DNA of 64,000 nucleotides from Allorhizobium borbori (GTDB lineage: Bacteria; Pseudomonadota; Alphaproteobacteria; Rhizobiales; Rhizobiaceae). The DNA is taken from contig NZ_JACIDU010000006.1 of assembly GCF_014196535.1 (NCBI RefSeq), positions 181,850 through 245,849 of the forward strand, in the 5' to 3' direction. Under the pieces are notes generated by a model. The model had not been told where the DNA came from and ran no database searches. It saw only the letters and a list, made by a program, of their open reading frames with translations. Below, piece by piece: positions 34,116 through 44,464 of this stretch. Position numbers and translations under genes: made by a program. How positions within the stretch are numbered: the first letter of the stretch is position 1; each line of letters begins with the position of its first letter.

Positions 34116-34931
34116 ATGCAGCAGGAACCCGACAATCAGACCATCGAGGATATGCTGCCGGAGCAGCGTCGCCAGAAGATCCTTGAGTGGTTCGAAGAGA
34201 ATGTTGCAGCCAGCAATCAGGATCTTGCGCGGCTTCTGGGCGCCTCCATCTCGACCATCCGGCGCGACCTTGATCAGCTCGACAGCCAGGGCCTGATCCG
34301 CCGGACGCATGGTGGAGCGGTTAGGGTGCGACGCAAGGCAGCCTTTGAGCCGACGACCGATCAGGCCCGGCAAACCGCAATTGAAGAAAAACGGGCGATC
34401 GCAGCGGCGGCGGCCGAGCTGATCGAGCCGGACATGAGCATTCTCATCGACACCGGTTCGACCCTGCACCAGTTTGCGCAGGTTGTGGCCGGGCTATCCG
34501 TGCCGCTGACCGTCGTCACCAACGATCTTTTCGTGGCGACGACGCTGGCCAATACCCAACACATCAAGCTCATCGTGCCCGGCGGGCATTGCCGCCCCGG
34601 CGCCTTTACCTTGCTGGGCGAGCCCGGCCTGACGCTTCTCAAGGACCTGCGTTGCGACAAGCTTTTCTTCTGCGCCCAGGCCATTGACGGCGAATGCGTT
34701 TCGGATACGTCGTTCGAACTCGTCCAGTTGAAGCGCGCGATGATCGCGGCGGCGGCTTCCAGCGTGCTGATGGCGGATTCAAGCCGCTTCGGCGCTCGGG
34801 CGCTCTACCGGGTCGCCTCGCTCGATCAGGTTGGCATGATCCTCACGGATGACGGGCTGGCGGAGGAAAGCCGCCATCACCTTCAAGCGCACGGCGCAAA
34901 CCTGAAGATCGTGCCGGTACAGGAAGCCTGA
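34116..34931 (+). CDS. DeoR-family transcriptional regulator
   Basis: This 271-residue regulator has an N-terminal DeoR helix-turn-helix (RRQKILEWFEENVAASNQDLARLLGASISTIRRDLDQLDSQGLIRRTHGGA) and a C-terminal DeoRC sensor domain that usually binds sugar phosphates (ILIDTGSTLHQFA, FCAQAIDGECVSDTS). Of two adjacent ATGs, the second (34116) is preferred because GGAGG is six bases before it. It converges with the oligopeptide-type ABC operon, three bases from its end, and is the best local candidate to control that operon and the hydantoinase pair. Confidence 0.9.
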   Translation: MQQEPDNQTIEDMLPEQRRQKILEWFEENVAASNQDLARLLGASISTIRRDLDQLDSQGLIRRTHGGAVRVRRKAAFEPTTDQARQTAIEEKRAIAAAAAELIEPDMSILIDTGSTLHQFAQVVAGLSVPLTVVTNDLFVATTLANTQHIKLIVPGGHCRPGAFTLLGEPGLTLLKDLRCDKLFFCAQAIDGECVSDTSFELVQLKRAMIAAAASSVLMADSSRFGARALYRVASLDQVGMILTDDGLAEESRHHLQAHGANLKIVPVQEA

Positions 34932-34934
34932 CGT

Positions 34935-36767
34935 TTACGCCCATTCCTCACCCCAGACCTGAACCATGTGGCCGGGGCCGGCTTCGCGGTATTCGCGCTC
35001 GGGCGGCACGAAATGCTTGTCGCGGATCGGGCTTTTCAGTTCGCGATCAGGCAGCTTGCGCTCAATGTTGCGGCGTGACGGGTCCGGCAATGGAACGGCG
35101 GACAGAAGCCGTTTCGTATAGGGATGTTGCGGGTTGGAAAACACCGCAGCGCGCGGGCCGGTCTCGACGATTTCCCCGAGATACATCACCGCAACCCGGT
35201 GGCTGATGCGTTCCACCACCGCCATGTCGTGCGAGATGAACAGAAAGCCCAGCTTCAGCCGCTCCTGCAGGTCGAGCATCAGGTTCACCACCTGCGCCTT
35301 CACCGAGACGTCCAGCGCCGAAACCGCCTCGTCGGCGACGATAAGACCAGGTTCAAGCGCCAGCGCCCGGGCAATGCAGATGCGCTGGCGTTGCCCGCCG
35401 GAGAATTCGTGCGGATACCGGCTTCCCATCTCGCCGGACAAGCCGACTTCGCCGAGAAGGTCCCGAGCCAGTTTTCGTGCGCTCTTCGGTGTTTCGAGGC
35501 CATGGATCAGGAGGGGTTCGGCAATCGCGTTCTCCACGGTCAGGCGCGGATTGAGGCTTGCGAACGGGTCCTGAAAGATCATCTGCACCCGGCGGGCGAG
35601 ATCGGCGCGTGTGAAATCGCGCACCGCCGTACCGTGAATGCGGATCGAGCCGGAATGCGGGCGGTTGAGACCGGCCAGCAGGCGCCCGGTCGTCGACTTG
35701 CCGCAGCCGGATTCGCCGACAAGCGCCAGCGTTTCGCCCCTGGCCAGCGTGAAGGTGATGTTCTCGACGGCGTAGACGCGCGATTGCACCATGCGGGTGT
35801 AGGGGGAGCGGATCTCAAACCGGGCCGAAAGGTTGCTCACTTCCAGAAGTGGCGTATCGCTCTTGTCGACGGTGTCCCCGCGCTGCGGTACGGGAAGCGG
35901 GCGGCCCGTTTCCATGTCGATGATGGGGAAGGGGCGCGGCCCGCCGTCACCGGCGGAACCGAGTTCCGGCACAGCAGATAACAGCGCCCGCGTGTAGGGC
36001 TTTTCGGGGGCCGCGAAGATTGCGATGGTGTCGCCGGTTTCGATCGGATCGCCGCGAAACATCACCAGTGTCCGGTCGGCAATCTCGGCCACGACGCCCA
36101 TGTCATGGGTAATGAAGAGAACGGCCGTGCCCTCCTCCTTCTGCAGGGTCTTGATGAGATCGAGGATCTGCGCCTGGATCGTGACATCAAGGGCCGTCGT
36201 GGGTTCGTCGGCGATCAGGAGGGCCGGACGACAGGCCAGCGCGATGGCGATCATGACGCGCTGACGCATGCCGCCGGAAAACTGGTGCGGATAATCGTCC
36301 ATGCGCCGCTCGGCGGAGGGAATACGCACCTTTTCCATCAGCTTCAGCACTTCGGCCCGTGCTTCGCGTTTTGAAATGCCGCGATGGGCGATCAGCGATT
36401 CCGCGATCTGCTCACCGACCGTCAGCACCGGATTGAGCGAGGTCATCGGCTCCTGAAAGATCATCGCCACTCGGTCGCCGCGAATTTCGCGCATGCGCGC
36501 CGGAGATGAGCCGACCAGTTCTTCGCCGTTGAGGCGGATCGAACCTTCGATGCGGCTCGATTGTTCGGGCAGAAGCTGCATGACGGACAGGGCTGTCACG
36601 CTCTTGCCCGAGCCGCTTTCACCGACGATCGCAAGCGTTTCACCGGCGTGAATATCGAGATTGAGCGCGCGAACGACAGGTGTGAAGGTGCCGTCGCGCC
36701 GGAAGGATACCTTGAGGTCCCGAATGGAAAGGACGGGACTTTCGGAAGTCTGGGCTGTGTCGGTCAT
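34935..36767 (-). CDS. oligopeptide/dipeptide-type ABC ATPase, fused double subunit (DppD-DppF-like)
   Basis: This 610-residue protein carries two complete ABC ATPase domains, equal to DppD and DppF in one chain. The first has Walker [15 protein letters not shown] and signature [15 protein letters not shown]; the second has [14 protein letters not shown] and [15 protein letters not shown]. Each domain has its own Walker B and an oligopeptide-transporter C-terminal extension ([13 protein letters not shown]). The ATG at 36767 is chosen over the GTG at 36794, but neither has a strong ribosome site. It overlaps or abuts the permease stop at 36784, depending on the start. Confidence 0.92.
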   Translation of the reverse strand: MTDTAQTSESPVLSIRDLKVSFRRDGTFTPVVRALNLDIHAGETLAIVGESGSGKSVTALSVMQLLPEQSSRIEGSIRLNGEELVGSSPARMREIRGDRVAMIFQEPMTSLNPVLTVGEQIAESLIAHRGISKREARAEVLKLMEKVRIPSAERRMDDYPHQFSGGMRQRVMIAIALACRPALLIADEPTTALDVTIQAQILDLIKTLQKEEGTAVLFITHDMGVVAEIADRTLVMFRGDPIETGDTIAIFAAPEKPYTRALLSAVPELGSAGDGGPRPFPIIDMETGRPLPVPQRGDTVDKSDTPLLEVSNLSARFEIRSPYTRMVQSRVYAVENITFTLARGETLALVGESGCGKSTTGRLLAGLNRPHSGSIRIHGTAVRDFTRADLARRVQMIFQDPFASLNPRLTVENAIAEPLLIHGLETPKSARKLARDLLGEVGLSGEMGSRYPHEFSGGQRQRICIARALALEPGLIVADEAVSALDVSVKAQVVNLMLDLQERLKLGFLFISHDMAVVERISHRVAVMYLGEIVETGPRAAVFSNPQHPYTKRLLSAVPLPDPSRRNIERKLPDRELKSPIRDKHFVPPEREYREAGPGHMVQVWGEEWA

Positions 36768-36783
36768 CGGTTCCGGTTCTTTC

Positions 36784-37599
36784 TCATGCGCCACGTGCGG
36801 CGTTGCGCGGGTCGAGCCAGTCGCGCAGCAGATCGCAGACGCCGTTGAGGACGAGGATCATGGCGACGAGGGCAAGACAGGGCCAAAGCAGCAGCATGGG
36901 CTGATGGGCGATGGCGGCACCCCCCGTTCCGATCATGAGGCCGAGCGAGGGGGCTGGCGGCACGACGCCGAGGCCAAGGAAGGACAGGCCGGATTCGAGC
37001 ACGACCGCTGCGGCCGTTACGAAGCTCACCTGAACAAGGATCGGCCCCATGATGTTCGGCAGAATGGTTTTCAACATGATGTGGCCGTTGCTTGCCCCCA
37101 TGGCGCGCACCGCCTCCACGTAATCCTGTGAGCGAACGGTCAGCACGCTGGAATAGGCGATGCGGGTGAAGCCGGGGACGAAGACCGCCGACAGAACGGG
37201 AATGAGGGTCATCGGGCCGGGGCCATAGAGGGTGACCGCCAGCATGGCGAGCAGCAGCGGCGGAAAGCACAGTACGACATCCATGGCGCGCAGCGTAATG
37301 ATCTCGCTGAACCCGCGCATGTAGCCGCCGAAAATGCCGAGCGCCGTGCCGATGATGCCGGAGAGTATTGCGGTCGAAAGGGCGATGAAGAGAGAAATGC
37401 GCATGCCGAAGATCAGGCGCGAGAGAATGTCCCGACCCATTTCATCCTGCCCGAGCGGGAAGGCGTAGGAGGGGGCGGCAAAGCGCTGGCCCATGCTCAT
37501 CTTCAGCGGATCGGACAGATTGAGAACCGGTGCGGCAAGGCAGATCACGGCAATGAGCAGGAGCAGGGCTGGCCAGATAAGGCGGAGCGAGCGCTTCAT
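36784..37599 (-). CDS. oligopeptide-type ABC permease (DppC-like)
   Basis: This 271-residue permease of the DppC/OppC type has the N-terminal extension LKMSMGQRFAAPSYAFPLGQDEMGRDILSRLI, whose GTDxxGRD-like segment is typical of the group. The EAA loop YVEAVRAMGASNGHIMLKTILPNI is present. Its start overlaps the DppB-like stop by four bases. Confidence 0.93.
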   Translation of the reverse strand: MKRSLRLIWPALLLLIAVICLAAPVLNLSDPLKMSMGQRFAAPSYAFPLGQDEMGRDILSRLIFGMRISLFIALSTAILSGIIGTALGIFGGYMRGFSEIITLRAMDVVLCFPPLLLAMLAVTLYGPGPMTLIPVLSAVFVPGFTRIAYSSVLTVRSQDYVEAVRAMGASNGHIMLKTILPNIMGPILVQVSFVTAAAVVLESGLSFLGLGVVPPAPSLGLMIGTGGAAIAHQPMLLLWPCLALVAMILVLNGVCDLLRDWLDPRNAARGA

Positions 37600-38543
37600 T
37601 TGCGAACCCTCGGATCGGTGACGCCGTAGAGGATATCGACGACGAGATTGAGCGTGATGAACAGGGCGGAGATGACGAGGATGACGGCGGTGACGCTCGG
37701 ATAATCCCGCGAATTGACTGCGCTGACCAGCATGCCGGAAAGGCCCGGCCAGTTGAAGACGTATTCCACCAGAACCGTTCCGCCGAAGAGGCCGCCGAGA
37801 TTGAGCGCGAAGACCGTGATGACGGGCATCAGCGCATTGCGCAGCACATGCCGGGCGACGATGCGGCCCTGCGGCAGCCCCTTGGCGCGGGCGGTTCGCA
37901 CATAATCCAGCGGCAATACATCGAGCACGGAAGCACGCGCGATGCGAAAGACGATGGCCGCAAGGCCGAGTGCGATGGCGAAGGCAGGCATTGCCAGGAG
38001 GACGATGTGCTTGCCGGGATCAGCGGTAAAGGCGACGAAGCCGCCGGCTGGGGTGAGTTTCCAGATCTGGGCAAACAACAGAATGATGATCGTGCCCGCG
38101 ACGAAGACGGGAATGCCCTGCGCGAAGCCAGCGAGAAAATTCGCCATGCGGTCGAAGCGGCCGCCCTGTTTCAATCCGGCGATGACGCCGGCGGGAATGC
38201 CGATGAGAAGGCTGAGCACAGCCGCCGCGGCCACGAGTTCGAGGGTCCGAGGCAGGCGCTTGGCGATTTCGGCGGAGACTGCGGAGCCATCCACCATGGA
38301 ATTGCCGAGGTCGAAGCGGGCAAGGCCGGCCATGCGTTCGGCATACTGGGCCAGGATCGGCTGGTCGAGGCCGAGATCGGCGCGCAATTGCGCAATCGAG
38401 GCGGGGTCGGGTGTCGCACCATCCCCGGAAAGCAGAAGCTCTGCCGGATCGCCGGGCACCATATAGATTGACAGGAAGACGAGGCTGGTGACGACCCAGA
38501 GCAGCGCCAGAGAAATTGCAATTCGCTGCAGGAACCAGAACAT
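37596..38543 (-). CDS. oligopeptide-type ABC permease (DppB-like)
   Basis: This 315-residue permease of the DppB/GsiC type begins MFWFLQRIAISLALLWVVTS and includes VPGDPAELLLSGD. The EAA loop DYVRTARAKGLPQGRIVARHVLRN is visible. The ATG at 38543 is chosen because GGAGGGC precedes it and the first membrane helix follows. It lies 126 bases downstream of the binding-protein stop. Confidence 0.93.
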   Translation of the reverse strand: MFWFLQRIAISLALLWVVTSLVFLSIYMVPGDPAELLLSGDGATPDPASIAQLRADLGLDQPILAQYAERMAGLARFDLGNSMVDGSAVSAEIAKRLPRTLELVAAAAVLSLLIGIPAGVIAGLKQGGRFDRMANFLAGFAQGIPVFVAGTIIILLFAQIWKLTPAGGFVAFTADPGKHIVLLAMPAFAIALGLAAIVFRIARASVLDVLPLDYVRTARAKGLPQGRIVARHVLRNALMPVITVFALNLGGLFGGTVLVEYVFNWPGLSGMLVSAVNSRDYPSVTAVILVISALFITLNLVVDILYGVTDPRVRK

Positions 38544-38669
38544 GAAGACAGCCCTCCGGCAGTCGGCCACGCCAAAGGGTTCCGGAACAAGATGGTCCCG
38601 GGCCTTCTTCGCATGGAAGACGAGACATGGATGCCGGGCGGATCAGGGGCCGCCCGGCTGTTTCCGATG

Positions 38670-40199
38670 TTACGACAGCGACAGTTCGTCGAAAAGACGT
38701 CCCGAGAAGGGAGAAATCTGGTCGGGAAGCATTCTGAAGTTGTTGACCCGCTTCAGACGGGCAAAGCCCGTGGCGCGATAGGACAGGCCGCAGAACGGGG
38801 TGTATTCCACCACCAGTTTGTCCACCTCCGCATAGATGGCCTTGCGCTTTTCAAGGTCGAATTCCGCGCGGCCCTTGGCGAGCAGGGCGGAGAGGCCGGG
38901 CACTTCGAAATTGCGCGAACGGAAGAAGGTGGGCGAAAGCGTCGGGTCGATCAGGGCGCTGACGGCATCGGGATCGAAGGTATCGAGGCCAAGCCCCTGA
39001 ATGGCGAAGTCGCCCTGGCCCTTGTTGCCCATGGTCACGCGCGTCGACCAGTCGGGCATGGTGAGGGTCACGTTGATGCCGACCTCGGCCAGATGACCCT
39101 GCACGATGACGGCAGTATCACGGTGCATGCCGTATTGTGCTGTCGACAGCAGGTTGACGGTTACGCCTTCCGCACCGGCTTCCTTGATCAGCGCCTTGGC
39201 GCGATCCGGGTCATAGGTCTGGCCCTTGGCGAGTTCGGCATTGTAGAAGGGGGTCGTTGCCGAGCGCGGCACGCCTTCGAGCGGTGCGCCATGGCCGAAG
39301 AACACACCCTTGACGATTTCCTCACGGCGAATGGAAAGCGCGACGGCGCGACGCAGGCGGTGATCCTTGAAGGCGCCGGCGCCGTTGAACGACAGGAACA
39401 TGAAGGCGCCGGTGGCAACCGTTTCAAGCCCGAGATTGGCATCGGCGCCGATCTGGTCCATGGCGCTCCACGGCACGTAGTCGATCACATCCACATCGCC
39501 GGCAGTGATGGCCGCGACGCGCAGGTTTTCGTCTGCATAGGCCGTGACCTTGACCTTCTTGAACTTCGGGAAGCCGGTCTTGAAATAATGCGGCGATGCT
39601 TCGAAATCGAGGCCGACGCCCTTTTCCGCATTGGCGAGCGTGAAGGGTCCGGCACCGACGCCGTGATCCTGCGTATCCGTTGAACCCTTGGCAATGATCT
39701 GCAGGAAGGGATTGGCAAACAGCGCCGGCAGGGCAGCGTTCGGCGTCTTCGTCAGAAGCTTGAACGTCCGGTCGTCGACAATCTCGACCTTTTCCACTTC
39801 CAGCATGGCGTCGCGGGTATAGGCACCCGAACCCTCAGCCTTGATCTTCTCGATGTTCCATTCGACATCGGCGGCGGTGACCGGCTGGCCGTTGGAGAAC
39901 TTTGCGTCCTTCAGCTTTACCACCCAGGCCTTGTCTCCCTCGCGCTCGAAGCTTTCGGCCAGTTCGCCGACAAGCTTGCCCTCGGTGGTGTAGGTCATGA
40001 GATAGCGGTTGATGAGCGAGGAGACGAGCTGGCCGGCATAACCGACATTGACCCAGGGCTTGAGGTGCGCCGGATAGGTGGAAAGCCCGATACGCAGCGT
40101 ATCCGCCGGGGCCTGAGCAAAGGAAGCATGGGCGCCGAAGGCAAGGGCGGCGCTTGAAGCGGCAGTGAGTTTCAGCAGGGTACGGCGGTCGAGTATCAT
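38670..40199 (-). CDS. family-5 ABC solute-binding protein
   Basis: This 509-residue binding protein of the oligopeptide/nickel family (SBP_bac_5) carries DTLRIGLSTYPAHLKPWVNVGY and the family segment VVKLKDAKFSNGQPVTAADVEWN. The signal peptide starts MILDRRTLLKLTAASSAALA; the twin Arg followed by TLLK suggests Tat rather than Sec export. The ATG at 40199 is the first that gives this signal. It is the first gene of the dpp-like operon. The ligand could be a peptide, or a hydantoin or oxoproline compound given the divergent hyuAB pair. Confidence 0.92.
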   Translation of the reverse strand: MILDRRTLLKLTAASSAALAFGAHASFAQAPADTLRIGLSTYPAHLKPWVNVGYAGQLVSSLINRYLMTYTTEGKLVGELAESFEREGDKAWVVKLKDAKFSNGQPVTAADVEWNIEKIKAEGSGAYTRDAMLEVEKVEIVDDRTFKLLTKTPNAALPALFANPFLQIIAKGSTDTQDHGVGAGPFTLANAEKGVGLDFEASPHYFKTGFPKFKKVKVTAYADENLRVAAITAGDVDVIDYVPWSAMDQIGADANLGLETVATGAFMFLSFNGAGAFKDHRLRRAVALSIRREEIVKGVFFGHGAPLEGVPRSATTPFYNAELAKGQTYDPDRAKALIKEAGAEGVTVNLLSTAQYGMHRDTAVIVQGHLAEVGINVTLTMPDWSTRVTMGNKGQGDFAIQGLGLDTFDPDAVSALIDPTLSPTFFRSRNFEVPGLSALLAKGRAEFDLEKRKAIYAEVDKLVVEYTPFCGLSYRATGFARLKRVNNFRMLPDQISPFSGRLFDELSLS

Positions 40200-40678
40200 G
40201 TCTGGTTCCCCATTTTTGTGTTGATACATGCATGCCAGCCGGCGTGGACGATCTCGCTTGAGCCATCGCTCGGGAAGATTGCTTCCCGCCGTCAGCGCCG
40301 TCGCTGCCGGTCCCGCCGTTCTCGAAAACAATAGTGAGAGCTTTTTCGGGGTGTCAAGAAAAATTCCATTAATTGATCCAATGAAATTTATAAAATCCAA
40401 ATAATGGAACAAAACATCGATCCCTGTCGTTTGTCAGGTCATTTTTGCATTTTAATCCGATAAATGGAATATGTATTATATTTTGATCGTAATATTGGAA
40501 TTGCAATTGACAGTCGGCAAAACCCGATCATACAGTTTGACCAACAGCCGGGGCGGCATCCCGGTCGTCATCGGCGAGCGGTTTCCAGGCAGGACCGGAC
40601 GCTGGCGGCGCGTGCAAGAAAACGGGGGGTGCCAGTTCGGGCGCTTCACCCCAGCGGACCATGAAGAAGGAGCTTGCC
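40200..40678. promoter_or_regulatory. divergent promoter region between dpp-like and hyuAB operons
   Basis: This 479-base AT-rich gap holds two good sigma70-type promoters. On the minus strand, -35 TTGACA (complement at 40352-40357), 18 bases, then -10 TATTGT (complement at 40328-40333) reads into the binding-protein gene. On the plus strand, TTGACA at 40507-40512, 18 bases, then TACAGT at 40531-40536 reads into hyuA. Between them lie repeated TTCCA/TGGAA half-sites, including perfect arms TTCCATTA (40364-40371) and TAATGGAA (40402-40409). No gene or RNA is seen. Confidence 0.65.
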
Positions 40679-42730
40679 ATGGCATGGCGGATTGGCGTTG
40701 ATTCCGGCGGCACGTTTACCGATGTCTGCCTTTTCGAGGACGAGACCGGTGAAGTGGTGATCTGGAAGGTTTCCTCGACGCCGGACGACCCCTCGCGCGG
40801 CATCACGCAGGGCGTGGCCGACGGAATCGAGCGGGTTGGTACCAGCGCTGGCGCAGTGTCCTATCTCGGTCACGGCACGACGGTTGCGACCAACGCGCTG
40901 ATCCAGGGTCGGGGCGTCAAGACCGGGCTGCTGACCACCGGCGGCTTCCGTGACCTTCTGGAGATCGGCCGGCAGAAGCGCCCCGATCTTTATGACCTGC
41001 AGGCCGACAAGCCTGAGCTTCTGGTCGAGCGCCATCTGCGCTTTGGCATCGAAGAGCGCGTTCTGGCTGATGGCACCGTCGAAAAGACGCTGGATGAGGC
41101 GGCGCTGCGCGAAGCCGTGCGTGCCCTGAAGGCCGAAGGCGTCAAGGCCGTTGCCGTGAACTTCCTGTACTCCTTCATGCATGCGGACCATGAAAAGGTG
41201 GCGGCGCGCATTCTTGAGGAAGAATTTCCGGAAGCCTTCCATTCCCTGTCACATCGTATCGCGCCGGAATTCCGCGAGTTCGAGCGTCTGTCGACCACGG
41301 TCGTCAATGCCTATCTCGGTCCGGTCATGCGCGGCTATGTGAAGGCGCTTTCCGGCAAGCTCGCCGATCTCGGTCTTCAGGTCGCGCCGCAACTGACCCA
41401 GTCGAATGGCGGGGTGATCGGTTTCGATGCCGCCGCGGACATGCCGGTGCGCACGGTTCTCTCCGGTCCTTCGACCGGCGTCGTGGCCGCACAGGCTGTC
41501 GGCCGCATGACCGGCATCAACAACCTCATCACCTTCGATATGGGCGGCACGAGTTCGGACGTAGCGCTTCTGGCCGATGGCCAGTGCCGCGTCGTGTCCG
41601 AATCCGTCGTCCACGGCTATCCTATCAAGGCGCCGATGCTCGATATTCACACAGTGGGTGCCGGCGGCGGTTCCATTGCCTATATCGACAGCGGCAATCA
41701 CCTCAAGGTCGGCCCGCGGTCGGCCGGTGCCAATCCCGGCCCGGCCTGCTATGGTCTGGGCAATGACGAGCCGACAGTGACGGACGCCAATGTCGTTCTC
41801 CAGACCCAGAATCCGGAATATCTGCTCAACGGCCGCATGAAGATCGACCGTTCGCTTTCGGTAAAAGCCGTCGAAAAGCTGGCCGACAAGCTTGGCATGG
41901 GCGTTCTGGAAACGGCGAACGGCATTCTTGACATCGTCACCGCCAACATGGCCAAGGCCATACGGGTCATCTCCGTGCAGCGCGGGCATGATCCTCGCGA
42001 TTATGCGCTGGTTGCCTTCGGCGGTGCCGGCCCGGTTCATGCGGTGCGCCTTGCCCGCGAACTCGGCATGAAACGCATCATCGTGCCGAAGACGCCCGGG
42101 GTTCTCTGCGCCCTCGGCCTGCTGATGACCGATCTGCGTACGGATTTCTCGGCAACTGTCCTGCATCGTCTTGATCAGGTGGCCCCGGAAGCCATTGCGT
42201 CGCTTTATGCCGGTCTCGAGACCCAGGCTGAAGCTTGGTTCGAGCGCGAAAAGATCGCGCCGACGGCCCGCGTCCTGACCCGTACCGTCGATTGCCGCTA
42301 TGCCGGCCAGAACTACGAAATCGCCGTTGCCCTGCCGGAAGGTCCGATCACGACAGAAGCCTTCCGTCTGGTGAAGGAAGGCTTCGAACAGGCCCACCGC
42401 CAACTCTATGGCTTCATTGCCGAAGGCGAGCCGGTGCAGCTTGTCACCTATCGACTTGTCGCGAGCGGTCTGGTCGAAAAGGCCGCCTTCAAGGCGCGCG
42501 AAATCGAGGGCGAGGATTCCTCCGCCGCGATTTCCGGCAGGCGGGACGTCTGGATGGCGGAAGCAGGCGGCTTTACGTCCGCCACACTTTACAACCGCGA
42601 TCTGCTCAAACCCGGCAACATCGTGGCCGGTCCGGCAATCATCGACCAGATGGATTCGACCACGGTTCTGCCGCCCGGCTATGTCGCGAAGGTCGATGCC
42701 TATCTCAACCTCATCGTGGAGGAAAAGTGA
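40679..42730 (+). CDS. hydantoinase/oxoprolinase subunit A (HyuA-like)
   Basis: This 683-residue HyuA protein of the ATP-dependent hydantoinase/5-oxoprolinase/acetone carboxylase family hydrolyses a lactam or hydantoin ring with ATP. The N-terminal domain starts MAWRIGVDSGGTFTDVCLFE with the actin-like phosphate motif. The catalytic domain has NLITFDMGGTSSDVALL and GAGGGSIAYIDSGNHLKVGP. The ATG at 40679 is used because AAGGAG lies seven bases before it, inside the longer frame from 40661. Its stop overlaps the hyuB start by one base. Confidence 0.92.
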   Translation: MAWRIGVDSGGTFTDVCLFEDETGEVVIWKVSSTPDDPSRGITQGVADGIERVGTSAGAVSYLGHGTTVATNALIQGRGVKTGLLTTGGFRDLLEIGRQKRPDLYDLQADKPELLVERHLRFGIEERVLADGTVEKTLDEAALREAVRALKAEGVKAVAVNFLYSFMHADHEKVAARILEEEFPEAFHSLSHRIAPEFREFERLSTTVVNAYLGPVMRGYVKALSGKLADLGLQVAPQLTQSNGGVIGFDAAADMPVRTVLSGPSTGVVAAQAVGRMTGINNLITFDMGGTSSDVALLADGQCRVVSESVVHGYPIKAPMLDIHTVGAGGGSIAYIDSGNHLKVGPRSAGANPGPACYGLGNDEPTVTDANVVLQTQNPEYLLNGRMKIDRSLSVKAVEKLADKLGMGVLETANGILDIVTANMAKAIRVISVQRGHDPRDYALVAFGGAGPVHAVRLARELGMKRIIVPKTPGVLCALGLLMTDLRTDFSATVLHRLDQVAPEAIASLYAGLETQAEAWFEREKIAPTARVLTRTVDCRYAGQNYEIAVALPEGPITTEAFRLVKEGFEQAHRQLYGFIAEGEPVQLVTYRLVASGLVEKAAFKAREIEGEDSSAAISGRRDVWMAEAGGFTSATLYNRDLLKPGNIVAGPAIIDQMDSTTVLPPGYVAKVDAYLNLIVEEK

Positions 42731-44379
42731 TGACGAACGCAGCTCTTGCGCAAAGCTCTGCCGCCGCGCTCAACCCGATCACCGTCGAAGTCATCGGTTC
42801 AGCCTTCGCCTCGACCGTCGAGGAGATGGGCGAGGCACTGGTGCGGGCGAGTTACTCCACCAACATCAAGGAACGCCGCGACTGCTCGACCGCGCTGTTC
42901 GACGCCACGGGTGCCATGCTCTGCCAGGCCGAGCATATTCCGATGCATCTCGGCTCGTTCATCGGCTTCATTCCCTATGTTCTCGAGCATGTGGGAGCCG
43001 AAACGCTGGCGCCCGGCGATGTCTTCATCGGCAACGATGCCTATGAAGGCGGTGGCACGCACCTGCCGGATATCGTTCTGGCCGAGCCGATCTTTCACGA
43101 TGGCAAGCTGATTGCCTGGGCGATCAACACCGCCCACCACTCCGACTTCGCCGATCGTGGCCACGCGCATATCTATCAGGAAGGTCTGCGCATTCCGCCG
43201 GTGCGGCTTTATCGCAAGGGCATTCTTCAGGAAGACATTCAGAAGCTGTTCCTGCTGAACTGCCAGGTGCCGCATGAGCGCATGTCCGACCTGCGCGCCC
43301 AGATGGCTGCGAACCGCCTTGGCGTGACGCGTCTCAAGGAACTCTGCGACAAGTATTCGACCGAAACGGTTCTCGCCGCCGGTCGGGAACTGATGGATTA
43401 TGCCGAACGCAAGATGCGCGCCGGCATCGCTTCCATTCCAGATGGCACCTATCGCTTTTCCGATCTGTTCGACGCGGAATCGCTGCGGGAGCAACTGGAG
43501 TTTTCGGTGACGATCACCGTGAAGGGTGATGAGATGCACCTCGACTTCGTCAGCCCGCCGCAGGTGCGCGCCGGCCTCAATGTCGTTTACACAGCGCTTC
43601 TTTCCACGGTCTATTACGCGGTGAAGACGGTGGTGGACCCGACTGTTCTACCGAATGCCGGCCTTGCCCGGCCGATCCATGTGACGGCGCAAAAGGGCAC
43701 TTTGCTCAATTGCGCCCATCCCGCCGCCGTCGACGGGCGCATTGCCGCCTGCCAACGCGTGGTCGATCTCATTCACGGGGCGCTGGCGCAGGTCGTGCCG
43801 CATCGCGTCACCGCCGCCTGCAACGGCTCGGTGGCGGTTGCGAGCTTTTCCGGCACGCGGGCCGATGGCAGTCTCTGGGTCTATCTGGAAACCATCGGCG
43901 GCGGGTTCGGCGCGCGTTACAACAAGGACGGGCTGGATGGCGTGCATGTGCACATGACCAACACCTCCAACCTGCCGCTGGAATCGCTCGAGACGGAATA
44001 TCCGTTGACACTTGTTGCCTACGAACTGGTGGACGGTTCCGGCGGTGCGGGAGAATTCCGCGGCGGTATGGGCCTGCGCCGCGTCTATCGCGCCGAAGCC
44101 GATTGCCGGGTGTCGGTTGGCGGTTCGCGCTTCATCTCCCGCCCATGGGGTTTAGGCGGTGGTCTTGAAGGCGGTCTCGGCTCGTTTACCGTGCTCGGTG
44201 CGCCCGATCGGCTGGTGAACGGTGCTGGCGACATTTTCAAGGGCGATATTCTCGAGATCGTGACGCCCGGCGCCGGTGGTTATGGCAAGCCTGCCGATCG
44301 GGCGCCGGCAGCGGTTGCCACGGATATTCGCGACGGACGTATTTCGAGCGCAGACGCCAAGGCCATTTACGGCCTCTGA
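42730..44379 (+). CDS. hydantoinase/oxoprolinase subunit B (HyuB-like)
   Basis: This 549-residue partner subunit has the HyuB family hallmarks PITVEVIGSAFASTVEEMGEAL, RDCSTALFDATGAMLCQAEHIPMHLG, GDVFIGNDAYEGGGTHLPD and the metal-like AHHSDFADRG. The C-terminal GGAGEFRGGMGLRRVY and VTPGAGGYGKP segments complete it. With HyuA it should form the ring-opening hydrolase; 5-oxoproline, hydantoins or related lactams are possible substrates. It ends the plus-strand operon ahead of an IclR gene. Confidence 0.92.
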   Translation: MTNAALAQSSAAALNPITVEVIGSAFASTVEEMGEALVRASYSTNIKERRDCSTALFDATGAMLCQAEHIPMHLGSFIGFIPYVLEHVGAETLAPGDVFIGNDAYEGGGTHLPDIVLAEPIFHDGKLIAWAINTAHHSDFADRGHAHIYQEGLRIPPVRLYRKGILQEDIQKLFLLNCQVPHERMSDLRAQMAANRLGVTRLKELCDKYSTETVLAAGRELMDYAERKMRAGIASIPDGTYRFSDLFDAESLREQLEFSVTITVKGDEMHLDFVSPPQVRAGLNVVYTALLSTVYYAVKTVVDPTVLPNAGLARPIHVTAQKGTLLNCAHPAAVDGRIAACQRVVDLIHGALAQVVPHRVTAACNGSVAVASFSGTRADGSLWVYLETIGGGFGARYNKDGLDGVHVHMTNTSNLPLESLETEYPLTLVAYELVDGSGGAGEFRGGMGLRRVYRAEADCRVSVGGSRFISRPWGLGGGLEGGLGSFTVLGAPDRLVNGAGDIFKGDILEIVTPGAGGYGKPADRAPAAVATDIRDGRISSADAKAIYGL

Positions 44380-44464
44380 TTTCCCCCGAGGACTGGCCCG
44401 GTTCCCTTCGGGGAATCGGGTCTCTTTTCTGCGAATGACAGGTTTCCTATTGACGGACAAGGTT

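Noticed and set aside
38670..44379. Nickel uptake for the family-5 ABC transporter
   Set aside because: The binding-protein family includes nickel transporters, but there are no hydrogenase or urease genes and the divergent genes are hyuAB.
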